Source: an uncultured Oscillospiraceae bacterium
GTDB lineage: Bacteria; Bacillota; Clostridia; Oscillospirales; Ruminococcaceae
Reading direction: 5' to 3'
Assembly (NCBI GenBank): GCA_949298535.1
Contig: CASFXA010000005.1
Coordinates: forward strand, 1-35,265
Length of the DNA stretch: 35,265 nucleotides
Both the position numbers and the translations under genes were made by a program. The notes below the pieces were generated by a model. That model did no database searches and had not been told where the DNA came from. It saw only the letters and a program-made list of their open reading frames with translations. Below are positions 1-8,174 of the stretch, in pieces (position 1 is the stretch's first letter; every line of letters starts with the position of its first letter).

Positions 1-570
1 TATGTCGTTCCTCCCGACGGCCATGAGGGGGACGTCCTGCTGATGTTGGGGGAACATCTGAACTACGCGGTGGGTCTTTATGAATCCGGCAGCAGGCAAA
101 TCACCCTGCTGGAGCCTCAGAAGGACGCATGGCAGTTATTCTCCCTGGATGGGCAGGCCCTGGCCCTTATGAAGGATGCCGGACTCACCCTTTGCAGCTT
201 TTCCCCGGAGGGAAGTCTGCAACCCTTTGCCCGGCTGGAAGGGGAGGGAGGCGTTCTGGGGGAAGAGGAGGTTTTTATTTTCTACCAGATCGCCACCCTT
301 CGGGGTCAGGGAGGAAGTCACGCCATTCTGTACTACCGGCAGCAGCAGCGGCTGTGGCGTGTCTGCACCTTCGATACCAGCGGAAACATTTTGTCGGACT
401 TCTCCACCGGTCTGCCGGTGGTGGACGATTACCTGGACGGACCGGCCTTCCAGGACGGGCTGGTGTATTTCGGCTATTTCCGGGAAGGAACCGGTGTGTC
501 CGATTCCCTGGAACGGTACTGCATCGACGCCCGGCCAGACAGGGAACATCTGCTGCAACAAATTGGTTAG
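1..570 (+). CDS. Hypothetical protein, C-terminal part (truncated by window edge)
   Basis: The reading frame is open from the first base and ends at TAG 568-570, so this is the last 189 residues of a longer protein. An internal ATG at 43 exists but has no ribosome binding site and the frame continues upstream, so I do not take it as the start. The visible part is soluble, rich in Gly, Leu and short hydrophobic/polar alternations typical of beta structure (for example ILYYRQQQRLWRVCTFD), with no membrane segment or recognisable catalytic motif. The stop is 14 nt before the TTG start of the next lipoprotein gene, so the two are probably co-transcribed and may act together at the cell surface. 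I do not recognise the family. Confidence 0.75.
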   Translation, partial: YVVPPDGHEGDVLLMLGEHLNYAVGLYESGSRQITLLEPQKDAWQLFSLDGQALALMKDAGLTLCSFSPEGSLQPFARLEGEGGVLGEEEVFIFYQIATLRGQGGSHAILYYRQQQRLWRVCTFDTSGNILSDFSTGLPVVDDYLDGPAFQDGLVYFGYFREGTGVSDSLERYCIDARPDREHLLQQIG

Positions 571-584
571 GAGGAACAGAAATC

Positions 585-2066
585 TTGAAACACGTCGCAT
601 CCATCATCCTTATGCTCATCGTCATCACAGGGCTGCTGACCGCCTGCGGCGGGGAAACAACCGCTCCCGCTTCTGAAACCGGCGGCAATCCTCCTGTATC
701 GGAAAGCGCTTCCCCCAGCGGGGACGAAAGAACTTCCTCCGGCAGCGGCGGAGGGCAGATGGTTTTCTACAACAGCTGGCGGCTGGAGGATTTCGTCATC
801 GCCGGCTTCAGCAAGGACGGCCCCGGAGACTTCGGCTACCAGGCGCGTCTCACGGCGGAGGAACAACAGCAGCTTTCCCGCCTGCTGCAAACAGACAGCT
901 GGCAGGAGGCGGAGCCGGTGGAGCATGGCCTGAGCAGCGTGCTGGACCTGCGGGATCAGGAGGGACGGCGGTATCTGTCAGTTTATGACGGCGCCCAACT
1001 GGGGGCGCTCATCAGCCTGCGGGATGAGGAAACGGGGGAAAGCTGGCTCTTTTCCGCTCCGGACCAGGTGCTGGAGGAGGCCAGGGCCCTGGGGGGATCC
1101 CTGGAGGCACGGGCCAAAGGGGAACAGGAAGGGGGGACAGGTTCCGGCGACACGGGGGAGACGGAGGTTCTGTTTCCCCAGCTGCTTTCCCATGAGGTAC
1201 TGGCTTCCCCGCTGTATGCCCAAGCCCTGACCCGCCCTTCGGTGATCCTCTTTGACGACCAGCCGGTCACCTCCCGGGCAGTTGTGGACCGCTTTCTGCA
1301 AAGGGTGGAGGAAGGAAGCGACGGGGAGCTGTATCTCTATTCCTTCATCACCATCGGGGAGGAAAGAAGCTGTCTGCTCATCCGCCTTACCTCCAAAGGC
1401 GGCAAGGTAACAGAATCCCTGGCTTCGGAACGCAGCTGGGATCAGGAGCTCGCCTTTGACAACAGCTATGCCGTCACCAAAATCCAGCTGACGGAGTATG
1501 GCTATCTCACCTATGAGGGAGAAAGCGGCAGCGAACCGATGGGTTACCAGGTGGTCAATGACCGGGAGCTGTTTTCCGACGCCTCCCAGCGGCAGGAAAT
1601 GGAGGAAAAATATCTGGATCCCATCTTTCCCACTGCCCTCAGCGGCCACTGGGATGACCCGACGGAGATGAGCCTTCTTTGGGTATTTGAGGACCTGTAC
1701 CGCTGCGAAAACGGCGGCAGTCCCTTTGACCAATACGGTACAGACTGGCCGGTGGGGGAAATGGTGGAGCTGCTTGGCCGGTATTTTGACGGCATCACCA
1801 GAGAACTGATCCTCAGCGAAGAAATGGCTTCCGCCTATGATTCCCAAACCGATACCATCCACTATGAAGGAGGCCGGGGCGGCGGGCCTTTCTGTCTGCG
1901 GGTTACCAGCTGGGAGACGGAGGAGGAGCTTCTTACCCTCCATTATGAACACTACGACTGCGCCACCGGCATCCCCTATGAAAACGGGCAAAGCCTGCTG
2001 ACCATACGTCTGATGGAAGACGGCAGCTTCCGCTACCTTTCCAACCAGGAGGATCCCTCAGCCTGA
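585..2066 (+). CDS. Putative lipoprotein of unknown function (TTG start)
   Basis: A 493-residue protein exported and lipid-anchored to the outer face of the membrane, judging from its N terminus: a Lys/His start, a hydrophobic stretch and the lipobox LLTAC with the modified Cys at residue 21. The Cys is followed by a Ser/Pro/Gly/Glu-rich linker to about residue 55, usual for Gram-positive lipoproteins. The start is TTG 585, chosen because TAGGAGG lies 10 nt upstream and because the signal peptide begins there; the frame stays open further upstream but that part overlaps the preceding gene. The rest is acidic and soluble with no motif I recognise. It follows the preceding gene by 14 nt. Candidate roles (surface sensor, solute binding) are guesses only. 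Confidence 0.85.
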   Translation: MKHVASIILMLIVITGLLTACGGETTAPASETGGNPPVSESASPSGDERTSSGSGGGQMVFYNSWRLEDFVIAGFSKDGPGDFGYQARLTAEEQQQLSRLLQTDSWQEAEPVEHGLSSVLDLRDQEGRRYLSVYDGAQLGALISLRDEETGESWLFSAPDQVLEEARALGGSLEARAKGEQEGGTGSGDTGETEVLFPQLLSHEVLASPLYAQALTRPSVILFDDQPVTSRAVVDRFLQRVEEGSDGELYLYSFITIGEERSCLLIRLTSKGGKVTESLASERSWDQELAFDNSYAVTKIQLTEYGYLTYEGESGSEPMGYQVVNDRELFSDASQRQEMEEKYLDPIFPTALSGHWDDPTEMSLLWVFEDLYRCENGGSPFDQYGTDWPVGEMVELLGRYFDGITRELILSEEMASAYDSQTDTIHYEGGRGGGPFCLRVTSWETEEELLTLHYEHYDCATGIPYENGQSLLTIRLMEDGSFRYLSNQEDPSA

Positions 2067-2183
2067 TCCCGCGCTTGCCTCCGGAAGGGGGAGCGGTTTT
2101 GAATCACGGAGTATGTTTCCCCTGATGGGCCGCCATTTCAGGGCAGAATAACAGCAAGGGTTTCTTTCCGCCCCCAAATAATA

Positions 2184-2233
2184 AACAGGAGAAGGGCGCC
2201 GGCTTTGGAAAAAGCCGGCGCCCTTCTCCTGTT
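2184..2233 (-). terminator. Long perfect hairpin, likely transcription terminator
   Basis: A perfect 23-bp inverted repeat (2184-2206 with 2211-2233) closes on a GGAA loop. On the minus strand it is followed by TTATTATTT, a fair U-tract; on the plus strand no T-run follows. It lies 117 nt after the plus-strand lipoprotein stop and could block transcription from both sides. Confidence 0.6.
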
Positions 2234-2518
2234 CGTCTGGGGTGAGCCTTCCGCGCTTCCGGGGGAAACCCCACTCCCGGACAGTCTATGGGGCGCCTGA
2301 GGAAGCTGATTCCGTCCTGGTTTTTTCCACCCCGGCAGGGGAAGACCGGGGAAAAATCAGATTTCTGTCCCCATTTTGATTCGCCCCAATGTTGCTCCCT
2401 TCTGAAAGAGACTCCCCAGTCTGCTGCTGAAAGGCTCTGATGGTTTCCCGCGGCGATTGGGAAAACACAACGGATCAGAAGGGAGACAATCAGCGGCCTT
2501 ATCTGCATTTTTTCCATG

Positions 2519-2556
2519 AAAAAATCCCCTGGGAGCGAAAACCGCCGCCAGGGGAT
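2519..2556 (-). terminator. Rho-independent terminator of the DUF4358-like gene
   Basis: On the minus strand ATCCCCTGG pairs with CCAGGGGAT (9 bp, loop 15) and is followed directly by TTTTTTC. It begins 24 nt past the stop codon of the lipoprotein gene at 2580-3209. Confidence 0.8.
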
Positions 2557-2579
2557 GCCTTCTTCCCAACAGGGGAAAA

Positions 2580-3209
2580 TCAACCGTTCAGAGCGCTGAC
2601 GATGCCGTCATACACCGCGTCCTGACCTTCGCACATCACCAGAATCATGGTGCCGTCCTCCAGGGTCTCCACCCGGGCGGCTTTGGCCACTTCATACTGG
2701 TCCGCCAAATACTGCTCAAAGGCTTTCTTCTGATACTCCACAAAGCCCTCCAGACCGGCCTTGACCGTTTCCTCATGGCCAGCGACAGGCTTCACCACCA
2801 CAACGCCGTAGGCTTTGACGTTAATCATGGACAGGCTGATGGCGGCAGCCTCCACATCGTCAGGGCCAAAGCCCAGCAGTTCGATGAGATAGGCGTCATT
2901 CTCAGCGTCCAGGGTGGTTTGGACCGGCATCGCCTCATTCATCTCGTCGTCCCGGGCAGCCACGATGGCGTCGGCGTATTTCTGGGCCAGGTCATTGGTT
3001 TGGCCCTGGGAGGCCTCGCCGGGTTCGCTGCCGCTCGCTTCCTCGGAGGACTCGGGAAGGCTGCTCTCAGGGGTGCTTTCCACAGCGCTGCTGCTCTGGG
3101 AGGACTGGGAGGAAGAGGATGCGTCGTTTCCGCCGCAGGCCACCATGGAGGCAGCCAGAGCCAGGGCCAGCATCAAAGCGGCGGTTCTTTTCAAATACAA
3201 TTTCATCAT
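2580..3209 (-). CDS. DUF4358-like lipoprotein
   Basis: A 209-residue predicted lipoprotein. The N terminus is a signal peptide with the lipobox SMVAC (Cys25), then a long Ser/Glu linker (about residues 28-65), then a compact domain of about 130 residues. That domain has the look of DUF4358: an early helix LAQKYADAIVAARDD, a central YLIELLGFGPDDVEAA segment, a beta strand with VKAYGVVVVKP, a helix EYQKKAFEQYLADQYEVA and a final strand GTMILVMC. DUF4358 proteins are surface lipoproteins of clostridia with no established function. The start is ATG 3209, with AAGGAG about 10 nt upstream; a longer frame to 3317 has no signal for translation. The gene is followed by its own terminator, so it looks monocistronic. 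Confidence 0.88.
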   Translation of the reverse strand: MMKLYLKRTAALMLALALAASMVACGGNDASSSSQSSQSSSAVESTPESSLPESSEEASGSEPGEASQGQTNDLAQKYADAIVAARDDEMNEAMPVQTTLDAENDAYLIELLGFGPDDVEAAAISLSMINVKAYGVVVVKPVAGHEETVKAGLEGFVEYQKKAFEQYLADQYEVAKAARVETLEDGTMILVMCEGQDAVYDGIVSALNG

Positions 3210-3366
3210 GTTTATACTTCTCCTTTTGACAAATTGATGGTTACCAAACAGGAACACAGGACCGGCCATTGGCCGTTTGCGTATTAATAGTGTTTCCAGG
3301 AAGGATTTTTCTTGCATCCACCCTGAAAAAATTTTTTAAGATTCTCCTTTTATTTGATTTTTTTCA

Positions 3367-3396
3367 TTGACAGCCGCTCCGGTTTCATTTTATCCT
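3367..3396 (+). promoter_or_regulatory. Sigma-A-type promoter for the RraA-family gene
   Basis: TTGACA (3367-3372), an 18-nt spacer and TATCCT (3391-3396). The -35 box is perfect. Transcription would start near 3404, giving a leader of about 90 nt before ATG 3497. Confidence 0.6.
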
Positions 3397-3496
3397 AAAA
3401 GACATGACTCGGCGCGGGACGGCAAATCACCGGCTGCCGTCCGGATGGAGCCCTCCTCCCGCTGCCGGCAATGAGGAAAAGGAGTGTTTTGAAACC

Positions 3497-4180
3497 ATGC
3501 CGATCGGTTTTCGCGCCATCACCAGCTTTGAGCGGCCAGACCCCCAGCTAGTGGAGGATTTGGGGAAGATCCCCAGCAGCAATATTGGCGATTGTGTCCG
3601 CCGGATGTATTGTATGTTCGGCGGGATTCGTCCCTTTAATAAACGCCCGCTATCAGGGGTTGCCTTTACGGTGAAGGTGCCCTCCGGCGACAACCTGGTG
3701 GCCCAGATGGCGTTGGATTATGCCAGCCCCGGCGACATTATTGTGGTGGATGGTGCAGGTTATCCGGACCGGGCCCTGGTGGGCGGGATGATGCTCGCCT
3801 ATGCTGAATCCAGGGGACTGGGGGGCTTTGTGGTCAACGGCGCTGTCCGGGATCTGGATGACATCGCAGCCAGCAGTTTACCGGTTTTTGCCATGTCCGC
3901 CACCCCGCTGGGACCCTACCGGGAAGGCCCCGGCGAGATGAACGTGCCGGTGGTGTGTGGCGGCCAGGTGGTGATGCCGGGGGACATCCTGGTGGGGGAT
4001 TCCGACGGGATTGTGGTGATCCCCAGAAAGGACGCTTCAACAGTGCTGGAGCTGGCCCGGCAGAACCTGGCCAAGGAGCAGGAGGAAATGCAGAGTATGC
4101 GCACCGGCGCTTATTCCGCTCAGCTGCACCAGGAGACCTTCCGGCAGGAGTTCCTCCGCCACGGGGGAAGTTTTGTGTAA
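3497..4180 (+). CDS. RraA-family protein (HMG aldolase / oxaloacetate decarboxylase type)
   Basis: A 227-residue protein of the RraA/MenG-like fold. Members include 4-hydroxy-4-methyl-2-oxoglutarate aldolase, which splits that acid to two pyruvates and also decarboxylates oxaloacetate, and the RNase E inhibitor RraA. Family features visible are the N-terminal SSNIGDC segment, PSGDNL, the block GDIIVVDGAG near residues 80-90, GGMMLAYAESRGLGGFVVNGAVRD with the Arg-Asp pair expected at the substrate/metal site, and the later PGDILVGDSDGIVVIP. The GG...R-D arrangement favours the aldolase/decarboxylase type rather than an RNase regulator; the natural substrate is not readable. ATG 3497 is the start, with AAAAGGAG 12 nt upstream. 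It stands next to an MFS transporter and LysR gene, so it may serve the same catabolic pathway. Confidence 0.88.
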   Translation: MPIGFRAITSFERPDPQLVEDLGKIPSSNIGDCVRRMYCMFGGIRPFNKRPLSGVAFTVKVPSGDNLVAQMALDYASPGDIIVVDGAGYPDRALVGGMMLAYAESRGLGGFVVNGAVRDLDDIAASSLPVFAMSATPLGPYREGPGEMNVPVVCGGQVVMPGDILVGDSDGIVVIPRKDASTVLELARQNLAKEQEEMQSMRTGAYSAQLHQETFRQEFLRHGGSFV

Positions 4181-4201
4181 CAAAACCGGCAGAAAAATCG
4201 G

Positions 4202-4244
4202 AAAAAGCCCCGCCGAAGACGCGTCAGAGCAGCTTTCGGCGGGG
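4202..4244. terminator. Bidirectional terminator between RraA-family and MFS genes
   Basis: CCCCGCCGAA (4208-4217) pairs perfectly with TTCGGCGGGG (4235-4244). On the minus strand the stem is followed by CTTTTTC, a good U-tract for the MFS gene; on the plus strand TCTGTTTC follows, a weaker one for the RraA-family gene. Confidence 0.75.
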
Positions 4245-4312
4245 TCTGTTTCAATGGGAATCGGCCAGAAGGAACACTTGACGGGATGAAAAGAAGCGGG
4301 GATGGGAGGCGG

Positions 4313-5578
4313 TCAGGAAGATGATTTCAGAGACGCCCGCTTTGCCATGGCTTTCGCGCTGTAGTCCGGCGTAAACAGGCAGAGGAGGGAATACCAGAGA
4401 GGAGTGGCGCAGCAGACCGCCAAACCGGTGTAAAGGCCGTATTGGGTAATCAGTTTTCCAATCACAGAGGAACCCAACGCCGATCCCAAAGAAACCATTG
4501 TCAGCAGCACGCTGGTAGCCATCTGCACCGCCTTGGGAGGCAGCCCCAATTTGTAAACATTGGTGAAATACAAAGGGACCGGCAGATAGGAAACGAAGCC
4601 GGTGAAGGCGGAAACCAGGCACAGCAGGGGAAGGCTGGAAATTTGCAGAATGACAAAATACAGCACAGCCAGCGCCACGCCGCTGCCCACCAGAACGGAT
4701 TTGTTGACATCCAATTTTTTAGAAAGTTTGGGGGAGACGATGGAAGCGATGGCGGAAAATACCGGGAAAAGTCCTGTGGCCAGCCCCGCCTGAACGTCGG
4801 TAAAGCCCCGTTCAGACATGAAATAAGAAGGAAAATAGTAGAAAAATCCAATCCAGATGATAATGGTGCCGGGGTAGGCCAGAGCGTACAGAATCACCGT
4901 CCGCTGGGACAAGGCCTGCAGCAAGGGGCTTTTTTCCCTGCCGGCTGCCTCCTGCTTCCGGCTCTGAAGCGGGACGTCAGGATCCCGGCGGTTGACTTTG
5001 GTATAAAACAGGATCCACAGCCCTGCGCACAGAACCATCAGGACACAAATTCCCTGATAAACAGCCCGCCAGCCTCCCAGCAGCGCCAGAATCTGGGCCA
5101 TCAGCAGGGTGCCGCAGGTTTGTCCCAGGGGCTGGACGAAGTTCTCAATGCCGTTGATTTCCACCATCTTCTCGGCGGGAACCCGGCGAATTTTGATGAC
5201 CACCATGCAGCTGACCAAACCGGTGGCCCCGGCCCCGGCGATCATACGGCCAATGTACAGCATCGGCAGATTGTCGGCCAGGGAAAACAACAGGCATCCC
5301 AGGGCGAAAACCAGATAGATGGCCGGCAGGGAATATTTGGGATTGGAACGGGCCGCCATAGCGGTCACGGGAATGTTGGCCACCACTGCGACCCAGGAGG
5401 CTATGGCTCCTACCGCGCCAATGGTGTCGTAGTCCGTGGCGAAGTCCTCCATGATCCCCGGGACCATCATGCCGTATCCGAAGGTCAGAATCTGGGAGAG
5501 GGCGATTGCCAGCCAGCCTACCCACAGAAGAATCCAGACATCGCCGCTGATTTTGCTCTTCGTTTTGTTTTGGGCCAT
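4313..5578 (-). CDS. MFS transporter
   Basis: A 421-residue polytopic membrane protein of the major facilitator superfamily with about twelve hydrophobic segments in two six-helix halves, separated by a charged loop around residues 200-220 (NRRDPDVPLQSRKQEAAGRE). The region after helix 2 contains AARSNPKYSLP, in place of the usual GxxxDRxGRR, and helix 4 begins YIGRMIAGAGATG, typical of the superfamily. Substrate cannot be read; the context (LysR, amidase, amidohydrolase, aldolase) suggests an organic acid, amide or peptide-like compound. I take ATG 5578, because AGAGGTG lies 6 nt before it; a GTG three codons upstream overlaps that ribosome binding site. It is transcribed divergently from the LysR gene, the usual layout for a LysR-controlled transporter. 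Confidence 0.9.
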   Translation of the reverse strand: MAQNKTKSKISGDVWILLWVGWLAIALSQILTFGYGMMVPGIMEDFATDYDTIGAVGAIASWVAVVANIPVTAMAARSNPKYSLPAIYLVFALGCLLFSLADNLPMLYIGRMIAGAGATGLVSCMVVIKIRRVPAEKMVEINGIENFVQPLGQTCGTLLMAQILALLGGWRAVYQGICVLMVLCAGLWILFYTKVNRRDPDVPLQSRKQEAAGREKSPLLQALSQRTVILYALAYPGTIIIWIGFFYYFPSYFMSERGFTDVQAGLATGLFPVFSAIASIVSPKLSKKLDVNKSVLVGSGVALAVLYFVILQISSLPLLCLVSAFTGFVSYLPVPLYFTNVYKLGLPPKAVQMATSVLLTMVSLGSALGSSVIGKLITQYGLYTGLAVCCATPLWYSLLCLFTPDYSAKAMAKRASLKSSS

Positions 5579-5840
5579 CTCATTCACCTCTATGAATCAA
5601 AATTTGAAATGATCGGTGTTCTCAGTCTGTTTTATAAGGGGGATACTTTTTCATTGGATCCGGTATTTTGCCGGACGCTGGGCGCGGGAGGAAGCGGTGC
5701 TTCCCGTCAGGTTCCGGAAGGGATCTTCCATCCCCGGAAAGCGCCCTGCCCCGTCATCCGGCTGCCGAAAAAACAGGGTGTTTCCGCGGCGCTTCCAGCC
5801 TGGCGGCTGCGCCAATTTGCTTTTCGCAGAGGCTTGAAAA

Positions 5841-5860
5841 GGATTATTTATTCATAATCC
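5841..5860. promoter_or_regulatory. Inverted repeat upstream of LysR gene promoter, candidate LysR site
   Basis: GGATTAT and ATAATCC form a perfect 7-bp inverted repeat with a 6-nt spacer. It ends 4 nt before the -35 box of the regulator's own promoter, centred about 50 nt before the expected start of transcription, and lies in the divergent region shared with the MFS gene. Assignment to the LysR protein is inferred from position. Confidence 0.45.
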
Positions 5861-5864
5861 GGTG

Positions 5865-5894
5865 TTTACAACATCTTTTCCTCTATTATATAAT
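5865..5894 (+). promoter_or_regulatory. Promoter of the LysR gene, overlapped by a palindrome
   Basis: TTTACA (5865-5870), 18-nt spacer, TATAAT (5889-5894). The -10 box lies inside the perfect 14-bp palindrome CTATTATATAATAG (5883-5896), so a protein bound there would cover the promoter. Confidence 0.65.
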
Positions 5895-5929
5895 AGAAAA
5901 GTAGTAAAAATATCCAAAGGGGGAGCGCT

Positions 5930-6856
5930 ATGCAGTATCATCAGCTGCTTTATCTGGTTCGGGCTGCCCAATACGGCAGCTTTCGCAAGGCGGCCAAGGC
6001 ATTGGGAATTTCACAACCCAGCCTGAGCGCCGCCATCATCTCCCTGGAAAAGGAACTGAAAATCCAGCTGCTGACACGCACCAACAAGGGAATCGTGGTG
6101 ACGCCGGAGGGACAGCAGTTTGTGACCCTGGCCCAGGACATTGTCAACAAGACCATGATGCTGCAAAACCTTTATCACAGCGGCAACGCCCAGCCCGCCA
6201 TCCAGACCCTGAACATCGCCACCAACCCCAGCCAGATCACCCTGCGGACCCTGCGGGAAATGCGATGTCAGGATCCGGCAACAGATTGCCGGGTGTCGGT
6301 GCGCAATCTGTCTGTGCTGGAATGTGCCTGCAGCGTCCGCAACCAGCAAAGCGAGATCGGCGTGGTCTTTATCACCTCCGGACAGTACAAACGGTATATG
6401 GAGGTTTTTGAGGACAATCAGCTGGAATACAACAGGGTTTCCACCAAAAGGTGCTGCGTCAATCTCAGCAGGCACAATCCCCTTTATCACCGGGATCTGG
6501 TGGAATATCAGGAGCTGCTGCCCTTTCCTTTGGCCCGGTTTGTGGAGGATGAATTGTCGCTGCTGGACAATGTGGTGTGCAGCATCGGCACGGGACGTCA
6601 GGATTTTCGCCAGGTGTATTATTTTGACAGCGATTCCTCCATCATTTCCTTTATTAAACAGACCGACGCCATCAAGTTTGGCTTTCCCTGGTGCCGGGAG
6701 GACTATGAATCCATTGGCGTGCGCTGCATTGATTTTGTGGGCAACACCCAACCCCTGGAGCTGGGCTGGATCCGCAGAAAAAACCGGGCCCTCACCCAGG
6801 CTGCCCAACGCTTTGTGGAGACGCTGACCCGATTGTTTTCCGACGGGAAAGAATAG
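5930..6856 (+). CDS. LysR-family transcriptional regulator
   Basis: A 308-residue regulator. Residues 1-60 form the LysR winged helix-turn-helix: YLVRAAQYGSFRKAAKALG, then ISQPSLSAAIISLEKEL, then LLTRTNKGIVVTPEG. The remaining 240 residues match a LysR effector-binding domain in length (LNIATNPSQITLRTLREM opens its first lobe). LysR proteins bind a small molecule and usually activate an adjacent or divergent gene. ATG 5930 follows AAAGGGGGAG. It is divergent from the MFS gene and convergent with the amidase unit, so it is the likely local regulator; its effector is presumably a substrate or product of the catabolic enzymes nearby. The C-terminal domain sequence is not close to any well-studied member I know. 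Confidence 0.93.
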   Translation: MQYHQLLYLVRAAQYGSFRKAAKALGISQPSLSAAIISLEKELKIQLLTRTNKGIVVTPEGQQFVTLAQDIVNKTMMLQNLYHSGNAQPAIQTLNIATNPSQITLRTLREMRCQDPATDCRVSVRNLSVLECACSVRNQQSEIGVVFITSGQYKRYMEVFEDNQLEYNRVSTKRCCVNLSRHNPLYHRDLVEYQELLPFPLARFVEDELSLLDNVVCSIGTGRQDFRQVYYFDSDSSIISFIKQTDAIKFGFPWCREDYESIGVRCIDFVGNTQPLELGWIRRKNRALTQAAQRFVETLTRLFSDGKE

Positions 6857-6903
6857 GGGCCCCGTTTCCCGGCGGGAGAGGGAAAAACCGGAAAACGGAG
6901 CCC
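6857..6903. terminator. Hairpin between convergent LysR and 85-aa genes
   Basis: A 14-pair stem with two mismatches: GGGC-CCGTTT-CCGG pairs with CCGG-AAACGG-GCCC across a 15-nt loop. It lies between two convergent stops (6856 and 6911). No long T-run follows on either strand, so termination efficiency is uncertain. Confidence 0.5.
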
Positions 6904-6910
6904 GGAACAC

Positions 6911-7168
6911 TCAGTAATGGAACTGTTTTTTCAGTTCTTTGGTTTGGGCCGCCATATAAGCGTTGTAAAAGAAGGTGGCGTTGTCGTAGTATTCCGGCAC
7001 CATCCGTTCCAGAATGGAGCGCAGGGTGACATATTTGTCAAAATCCACCTTGACTTCCAGATCGCCCGCTTTGGCCAGAGCGTCCGCCTTGGAGATGGGG
7101 AAGGAAATGCCCGCCTTTGTCACTGCTTTCATCATAAAATGAGGTTCACAGGTAAAGTTTCTGACCAT
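6911..7168 (-). CDS. Uncharacterised 85-residue protein
   Basis: A small soluble protein I do not recognise. It starts at ATG 7168 with AAAGGAG 9 nt upstream. It begins MVRNFTCEPHF, has an alternating segment (GDLEVKVDFDKYVTLRSILERM) and ends in an aromatic, Lys-rich tail (ATFFYNAYMAAQTKELKKQFHY). It has one Cys (residue 7) and two His, with no zinc-finger spacing and no membrane segment. Its start is 28 nt after the amidase stop, so the two genes are probably one transcript; a subunit, chaperone or carrier for the amidase is possible but only inferred from position. The good ribosome binding site and the tight spacing argue that it is real. Confidence 0.8.
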   Translation of the reverse strand: MVRNFTCEPHFMMKAVTKAGISFPISKADALAKAGDLEVKVDFDKYVTLRSILERMVPEYYDNATFFYNAYMAAQTKELKKQFHY

Positions 7169-7196
7169 GGTGCAAGCTCCTTTCTGCCGGCAAATG

Positions 7197-8087
7197 TTAT
7201 TTGTTGTACACGGTATAATCCTCGTATCCCAGGCCGAAGCCGTCCAGATCGGGACAGGAGGCGCCCCTGTGGGCGGAATCCCAGACACGGTTGGTTCCCA
7301 CAGCCTGAATGGTGGAGGCTGTGGCGGCCAGGGGAGAGATGTCTGCCCGGAGCATCCATTCGCCGGTGAGGGGGGCCTCCGCCAGGATGACGCCGTTGGG
7401 GCTGACCACCATGGAATCGCCGCAGTAAACAAAGGCCTCGTCCATTCCCACGGAATTGGCCGCCAGCACATGGACGTTGTTGAAATAAGCGCCGGCTTGG
7501 TTGCTCAGCTTCCAGGCTGCCTCATAGGGCCCCATCCAGTGGGAGACGTGGATGATGACGTTTGCCCCGTTGTGAACCGCTTCCCGCCAGATTTCCTGAT
7601 AGTTGGAATCAGCGCAGATGATGACCGCGAATTTGGCGCCCTTGGGGCCCTGGCATACGCCGCATTCGTGACCGGGAGCGGTGGGTTCCCAGGGGAGCCA
7701 GGGGCACATCTTCACATATTTGTGAACGATTTCCCCCTCGTCGTCTACAATGATGGCGGTGTTTTCAATGAAGCCGCCGTGATCCGGCTTCACCCAGGGA
7801 TCAAATACCCCCCAGACCCCCAGCTCCTTGCACTTTGCCCGCACCCGGCGAATGGGCTCCGAATCCATCTTCAGCGCCACCTTGATCCAAAGGTTGGGGC
7901 ACATTCCCTGGAAACAACATTCAGGAAAAACGACCATGTCGATTCCGGGAAAGCCTGTGACCGCCCGATCCATGAACTCCAGGATCCGATCCGTGTTGTA
8001 GTCCACGTCCTCCATGCAGGTGGCGCTTTTGGGGGCGAATTGCACCAATACGGCACTTAATACGCCATTGCCAATGTCAACACTCAT
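7197..8087 (-). CDS. Nitrilase-superfamily amidase, AmiE/AmiF (aliphatic amidase/formamidase)-like
   Basis: A 296-residue carbon-nitrogen hydrolase. The catalytic set is visible: Glu56 in VVFPE, Lys126 in HKYVKMCPW, a second Glu at 134 in LPWEPTAPG, and nucleophile Cys158 in AVIICADSNY. The KxxPWxPxE arrangement after the catalytic Lys, and the segment CADSNYQEIWREAVHNGANV, resemble aliphatic amidase (AmiE) and formamidase (AmiF), which release ammonia from short amides, more than nitrilases or biotinidase-like members. It is shorter than AmiE (about 345 residues). ATG 8087 has AAGGAGG 8 nt upstream. A good promoter and an upstream palindrome precede it, and the 85-residue gene follows it. 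The actual substrate is unknown. Confidence 0.88.
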   Translation of the reverse strand: MSVDIGNGVLSAVLVQFAPKSATCMEDVDYNTDRILEFMDRAVTGFPGIDMVVFPECCFQGMCPNLWIKVALKMDSEPIRRVRAKCKELGVWGVFDPWVKPDHGGFIENTAIIVDDEGEIVHKYVKMCPWLPWEPTAPGHECGVCQGPKGAKFAVIICADSNYQEIWREAVHNGANVIIHVSHWMGPYEAAWKLSNQAGAYFNNVHVLAANSVGMDEAFVYCGDSMVVSPNGVILAEAPLTGEWMLRADISPLAATASTIQAVGTNRVWDSAHRGASCPDLDGFGLGYEDYTVYNK

Positions 8088-8132
8088 GATAGTTCCTCCT
8101 TTTTTATTCCTTTATGAAATCCTTACATCATC

Positions 8133-8161
8133 ATTTTATCCAATAGTTTTCAACATTTCAA
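8133..8161 (-). promoter_or_regulatory. Promoter of the amidase gene
   Basis: On the minus strand TTGAAA (8161-8156), a 17-nt spacer and TAAAAT (8138-8133). Transcription would start near 8126, about 39 nt before ATG 8087. Confidence 0.6.
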
Positions 8162-8174
8162 TTTATATTTTGTA

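Larger units (their letters stand above)
2067..2579. other. Gene-free convergent intergenic region
   Basis: This stretch of 513 bases separates the convergent lipoprotein genes. It holds a 23-bp perfect hairpin near its left end and an intrinsic terminator near its right end. The open frames inside it lack ribosome binding sites and protein-like composition, so I see no gene. Confidence 0.6.
5579..5929. other. Divergent intergenic region between MFS and LysR genes
   Basis: Holds a promoter for the LysR gene and two palindromes near its right end. The left 250 bases are GC-rich, with a TATAAA sequence in the minus direction near 5633-5638 but no matching -35 box, so the MFS promoter is not assigned. 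No gene is seen. Confidence 0.5.

Noticed and set aside
129-584. Upstream extension of the lipoprotein frame
   Set aside because: It overlaps the preceding gene, would bury the signal peptide inside the protein, and lacks a ribosome binding site; TTG 585 fits all evidence.
2104-2583. 159-codon minus-strand frame in the intergenic region
   Set aside because: It runs through two terminators and has Pro/Gly/Arg-rich random composition.
4442-5857. 471-codon plus-strand frame antisense to the MFS gene
   Set aside because: Gln/His/Gly-rich and hydrophilic, as expected for the complement of a membrane protein gene.
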